DNA of 7,917 nucleotides from Candidatus Fermentibacterota bacterium (GTDB taxonomy: Bacteria > Fermentibacterota > Fermentibacteria > Fermentibacterales > Fermentibacteraceae), in the NCBI GenBank assembly GCA_022703195.1, contig JAKLEF010000087.1, forward strand, positions 1-7,917. The letters are read 5' to 3'. The notes beneath the pieces are model-generated. The model had not been told where the DNA came from. It saw only the letters and a program-made list of their open reading frames with translations, and did not search any database. Shown piece by piece: positions 5,538-7,917 of the stretch (positions are counted from its first letter, which is position 1; each line of letters begins with the position of its first letter). The position numbers were made by a program, and so were the translations under genes.

Positions 5538-6743
5538 TCAGATGCTGATGGAAGGCGGCCAGAACTGGATCCCGGCGTCCAGTCTCGTCCAGTCCTCGGT
5601 GTCGACCAGTATCGTCCGTTCCTGTTGCACCTTCGCCCAGACGACCGCGAGGGTGGAGATCCTGTATTCGAGACCGGCGCCCAGGGTCAACCAGTCGCGT
5701 CCGGGCCCTGCGCCCGCGACGGTTGTCGGGATCCTGCGGGCCGTGGCAGAGAGCAGGGTGGACAGCCCCTCGACGAGGTGGAGCCTGCCCGAGGCCTCGA
5801 AGCGCGCGGTCGTGAACGACGAGGACGTCACCTGGCCCCCCAGCACGAGCTGGCTGGGGATCTCCCCGGGCCTACCGCGCGTGAGGACGAGCCGGGCTGC
5901 ACCCGAGGAGGCCGCCCTGTACCAGGCCCCGTCGCGATGGTCGAGAGACGAGAACACGGTCATGTCCAGCGCCATCCCGGGGGTGAAGGACCTGACGGCG
6001 CGCAGCCGGAGCGAAGCCCTCTCGCCAAGGTCGCCACCCAGGTAGTCTTCCCCAGAAAAGGTGCCGTACTCGGCCTGGCCGACGAGCTGGACCCTCGCGG
6101 GCAGCACGGTGGTCCGGATGCCGACGGCGGCGCCGACCCCGGACCAGTCGGTATCGAAGCCGATGTCGTCGCTCGAGTGCTTGCGGAAGGAGCCTCCGGC
6201 CCTGGCCCAGAAGAGGCCCGGGGCATCCCACTCGACGTAGCCCTCTGCGCCCTGGCCGGACCAGCCGAGGGAGGAGCCGTCGGGGTACTCGAGGCTGCGC
6301 TCGACGAGGCTGCCCTCGACGAACGCGCCGAATCCGCGGGGGAGTGAGACACCGAGGCCGAGCTCGGGCCTCGTGTAGGAACGGTCGAGCACCGTGCCCT
6401 GCTGGTCGGGCAGGATGAAGTCGAGGCCGTCGCCCGCGGCGGTGTTCCATCTGAAGCCGGGGCTGACGGTGAGGGCGCCGAACCTGGCGTCACCATCCAC
6501 CAGAAGGTCGTTCCTGCCGAGGAAGCGCCGGGGGACGAGCCCACCGCTGTCGGCATCGAGATACCTGTCGGTGACCCTGACGCCCCAGGAGTCCTCGGAG
6601 ATCATGCCGTTCCACAGGGCCTGCCTGCGGCCGGGAGAGAACCCGAGGCTGTCGGATTCGACGGACAGGGATACGAACTGCTCCAGCGCGGCCGACCAGG
6701 CGGCGGCGGAAAGCACGAGCAGGATAAGAGGGAGCTTTTTCAT
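5538..6743 (-). CDS. Probable outer-membrane beta-barrel protein
   Basis: 401 aa with a Sec signal peptide (MKKLPLILLVLSAAAWSA). The rest is a run of short amphipathic strands separated by Gly/Asp/Ser turns, with aromatic residues at strand ends, for example GAFVEGSLVERSLEY, LFWARAGGSFRKH, GVGAAVGIRTTV and LTLGAGLEYRI. This is the pattern of an outer-membrane barrel. The last residues are FWPPSISI, without the usual terminal Phe. No enzyme motif or Cys-rich motif is visible. The start ATG (6743-6741) overlaps the stop of the preceding ferredoxin gene as TGATG, so translation is probably coupled and the products stoichiometrically linked. A frame extension to 6866 exists but lies inside the ferredoxin gene and lacks a signal peptide, so I rejected it. 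I do not recognise a named family. A pore, a surface receptor or an electron-conduit scaffold are all possible. Confidence 0.75.
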   Translation of the reverse strand: MKKLPLILLVLSAAAWSAALEQFVSLSVESDSLGFSPGRRQALWNGMISEDSWGVRVTDRYLDADSGGLVPRRFLGRNDLLVDGDARFGALTVSPGFRWNTAAGDGLDFILPDQQGTVLDRSYTRPELGLGVSLPRGFGAFVEGSLVERSLEYPDGSSLGWSGQGAEGYVEWDAPGLFWARAGGSFRKHSSDDIGFDTDWSGVGAAVGIRTTVLPARVQLVGQAEYGTFSGEDYLGGDLGERASLRLRAVRSFTPGMALDMTVFSSLDHRDGAWYRAASSGAARLVLTRGRPGEIPSQLVLGGQVTSSSFTTARFEASGRLHLVEGLSTLLSATARRIPTTVAGAGPGRDWLTLGAGLEYRISTLAVVWAKVQQERTILVDTEDWTRLDAGIQFWPPSISI

Positions 6744-6985
6744 CAGTAGATCGCCCCCTTCGGACACTCCTCGACGCACCTCAGGCAGAAGTGGCAGAGG
6801 ACGGGGTCGATCACGGCCTGGCCGTCGACGACCTCCACGGCGCCGTAGGGACACACTTCCTCGCATTCGCCGCAGCCGATGCAGAGATCGGGGTCTACGA
6901 CGAGCTGCGTCGTGTCCGAGGGGCCGCTGCAGGCAGCGGCGAGAAGCAGCATCAGCAGGCCCGCGAGGCTAGCGTACCGCGTCAT
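6743..6985 (-). CDS. Small exported lipoprotein-type 2[4Fe-4S] ferredoxin
   Basis: 80 aa. The N-terminus is a signal peptide ending in LLAAAC, with Cys19 followed by SGPSD. This is a plausible, not perfect, lipobox, so the protein may be lipid-anchored in the periplasm or outer membrane. The rest is a bacterial-type ferredoxin with C35-x2-C38-x2-C41-x3-C45-P and C64-x2-C67-x2-C70-x3-C74-P, joined by VVDGQAVIDP. Each CxxCxxCxxxCP set is the classic ligand set for one [4Fe-4S] cluster. The gene overlaps the upstream ferredoxin gene by 17 bp and the downstream barrel gene by TGATG. No twin-arginine pair is present (MTRYASL), which is unusual for an exported protein that needs a cofactor built in the cytoplasm. 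Likely an extracytoplasmic electron carrier. Confidence 0.88.
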   Translation of the reverse strand: MTRYASLAGLLMLLLAAACSGPSDTTQLVVDPDLCIGCGECEEVCPYGAVEVVDGQAVIDPVLCHFCLRCVEECPKGAIY

Positions 6986-7202
6986 GGCTGCACACCCCCA
7001 GGCACATGCCGCAGCCTATGCAGGCATCGGGATCGATGGTCGAGTAGCCGTCCACGATCTCGACGGCATCGACGGGGCAGATCCTGTCGCAGTCGCCGCA
7101 TCCAGTGCAGCGCGTACGGTCTATCCTGTACTTCGTCCCGGCGAGGGCGAGCGCCGCGATCGCAAGCACGAGCACAGGCAGCAGAAACCTGCGCAGCGGC
7201 AC
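6969..7202 (-). CDS. Small exported 2[4Fe-4S] ferredoxin, GTG start
   Basis: 77 aa starting at GTG 7202, directly after the TAG of the upstream ferredoxin (7205-7203). A GGGGT about 10 bases upstream could be the ribosome site. The signal peptide (MPLRRFLLPVLVLAIAALALA) contains an Arg pair followed by hydrophobic residues, which could be read as a weak Tat motif. Clusters: C32-x2-C35-x2-C38-x3-C42-P and C61-x2-C64-x2-C67-x3-C71-S, with Ser replacing the usual Pro after the last Cys. The domain is joined by VDGYSTIDP, as in its neighbours. Nothing but the ferredoxin domain follows the signal, so it is a minimal carrier, either released or kept as an N-terminal anchor. It overlaps the next gene by 17 bp. 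Confidence 0.88.
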   Translation of the reverse strand: MPLRRFLLPVLVLAIAALALAGTKYRIDRTRCTGCGDCDRICPVDAVEIVDGYSTIDPDACIGCGMCLGVCSHDAVR

Positions 7203-7697
7203 CTAGATCGACCCCAGCAGGGTGGCGGCCCCCCCGGCGTCGACTCCGAGCAGGGCGAAATGCGCGGATGCCGACGGGGCGAGGATGGCCGAGACCGGGC
7301 ACGAGGAGGCGCAGAGCCCGCAGGCTATGCATGCCGCCGGGTCGATCAGGGCCTTGCCGTCGACCAGCGTGATTGCGGAGACGGGGCATGCCGACACGCA
7401 GAGGCCGCAGCCGATGCAGATCTCCGGTTCGACGGCGAAGCTGCCCGCGAGTTCGGCTTCGAGCGGGAACGCGCCGGAAAGGCTGTCGGCGGCGATCAGG
7501 GAGACTACGGCGCCCTTCGCGGGAGCCGCTTCGTCGAAGGGGGTTGCGGAGACCCTGATCTCGAGATGATCCCATGAAGTGTCGACCGCATCCCAGGAGA
7601 CGACCGGCTTGCCCGAATCGGTCGAGAAGGCCATGCCTGCCCCGGAGGCTGCAGCGGCAAGGACGAGGGCGGTAATCGGGATGAACTTCACAAGCAT
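7203..7697 (-). CDS. Exported 2[4Fe-4S] ferredoxin with extra N-terminal domain
   Basis: 164 aa. A signal peptide (MLVKFIPITALVLAAAASGAGMA) is followed by about 65 residues of beta-like sequence (28-92) that I do not recognise. The ferredoxin comes next: C94-x2-C97-x2-C100-x3-C104-P and C123-x2-C126-x2-C129-x3-C133-P, joined by LVDGKALIDP. A hydrophobic Ala/Gly-rich tail of about 25 residues ends the protein. ATG 7697 has GAAGG about 5 bases upstream; a GTG two codons later (7691) sits at better spacing from AAGGGAG and is an alternative. This is the largest of the three ferredoxins and the first complete one in the run. Its stop touches the next start. I see no AT-rich promoter in the 89 bp upstream, so transcription probably comes from beyond the window. 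Confidence 0.85.
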   Translation of the reverse strand: MLVKFIPITALVLAAAASGAGMAFSTDSGKPVVSWDAVDTSWDHLEIRVSATPFDEAAPAKGAVVSLIAADSLSGAFPLEAELAGSFAVEPEICIGCGLCVSACPVSAITLVDGKALIDPAACIACGLCASSCPVSAILAPSASAHFALLGVDAGGAATLLGSI

Positions 7698-7786
7698 CTC
7701 TCCCTTCGGTTCCTTCCCATTCCGGGCGGTCCGGTGCGGCGATCACGGGGACCGGATGCCGCGGAACCGCATCCCGGAGGCATCGT

Positions 7787-7917
7787 CTACGGTGCGGATG
7801 ACTCCACGTAGTTGCTTATGGAGTACAGGCCGTCGGTCCTGCAGTGCTCGAAGCAGATGCCGCAGCTGATGCACTTCGTGGTGTCGATGTAGATGTAGAA
7901 GTCCTCGTCCCAGTAGA
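7787..7917 (-). CDS. 3' end of a ferredoxin-type 4Fe-4S protein (partial)
   Basis: Only the last 42 codons plus TAG (7789-7787) are in the window; the start lies beyond 7917. The visible C-terminus reads ...YWDEDFYIYIDTTK, then C-ISC-GIC-FEHC, then RTDGLYSISNYVESSAP. This is one complete CxxCxxCxxxC [4Fe-4S] ligand set, here without the Pro that usually follows the fourth Cys. The segment before it (YIYIDTTKC) matches the strand that leads into a ferredoxin cluster. A further cluster may lie upstream. The gene is in the same direction as, and 89 bp ahead of, the three exported ferredoxins, making a fourth Fe-S gene in the run. Export cannot be judged because the N-terminus is missing. Confidence 0.75.
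   Translation of the reverse strand, partial: YWDEDFYIYIDTTKCISCGICFEHCRTDGLYSISNYVESSAP

Noticed and set aside
952..6745. Genome-wide reassignment of TGA to an amino acid
   Set aside because: TGA ends the barrel gene just before a strong hairpin and ends a ferredoxin gene in a TGATG overlap, so it functions as a stop here.
7754..7784. Intrinsic terminator between the partial Fe-S gene and the ferredoxin run
   Set aside because: Only short competing stems (GCGG-AA-CCGC, or GATGCC/GGCATC with a long loop) and no T-run; too weak to call.

Overview
This is a GC-rich bacterial chromosomal window. Outer-membrane-type and lipoprotein-type export signals indicate a diderm. No gene fixes the taxonomy. 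The first secreted protein and the Cys-rich repeats remind me of proteins from uncultured FCB-group lineages (Fermentibacteria or Cloacimonadota-like), but that rests on memory of family style and was not searched.

Layout. (i) Positions 1-760 hold no credible protein gene. They contain an array of imperfect repeats and hairpins, some direct and some inverted, including a perfect 77-bp duplication and a copied 17-nt piece of a tRNA 3' end. The array lies just downstream of a tRNA-Asp(GTC) gene (minus strand, 763-840), which has a clear sigma-70-type promoter. (ii) On the plus strand, 952-1575 encodes a small secreted beta-rich protein interrupted by one in-frame TGA. A strong hairpin follows, then 1641-3086, a membrane protein with NapH/NosR-like 4Fe-4S half-motifs behind an unusual triple Cys-rich extracytoplasmic domain. 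(iii) On the minus strand, read right to left: the 3' end of a ferredoxin-type gene cut by the window edge (7787-7917), three very small exported 2[4Fe-4S] ferredoxins packed end to end (7203-7697, 6969-7202, 6743-6985), a probable outer-membrane beta-barrel coupled to the last by a TGATG overlap (5538-6743), a DsbD/CcdA-like permease with an extra Cys-tailed domain (4358-5485), and a fused citrate lyase CitD-CitE protein (3108-4310). The NapH-like gene and the citDE gene converge on a shared GC hairpin.

How the genes may work together. Iron-sulfur proteins placed outside the cytoplasmic membrane, a membrane Fe-S oxidoreductase, a CcdA-type reductant transporter and an outer-membrane barrel together suggest an extracytoplasmic electron-transfer module built on ferredoxins instead of multiheme cytochromes. 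This is inference from motifs and gene order; no terminal oxidoreductase or acceptor is visible. The citrate-lyase-type protein appears to be a metabolic neighbour in the downstream part of the same strand, without its CitF, CitC, CitX or CitG partners in view.

The features most worth a second look are the exported ferredoxin run with its barrel, the CxxTGA site with a SECIS-like hairpin, and the structured repeat array behind the tRNA.
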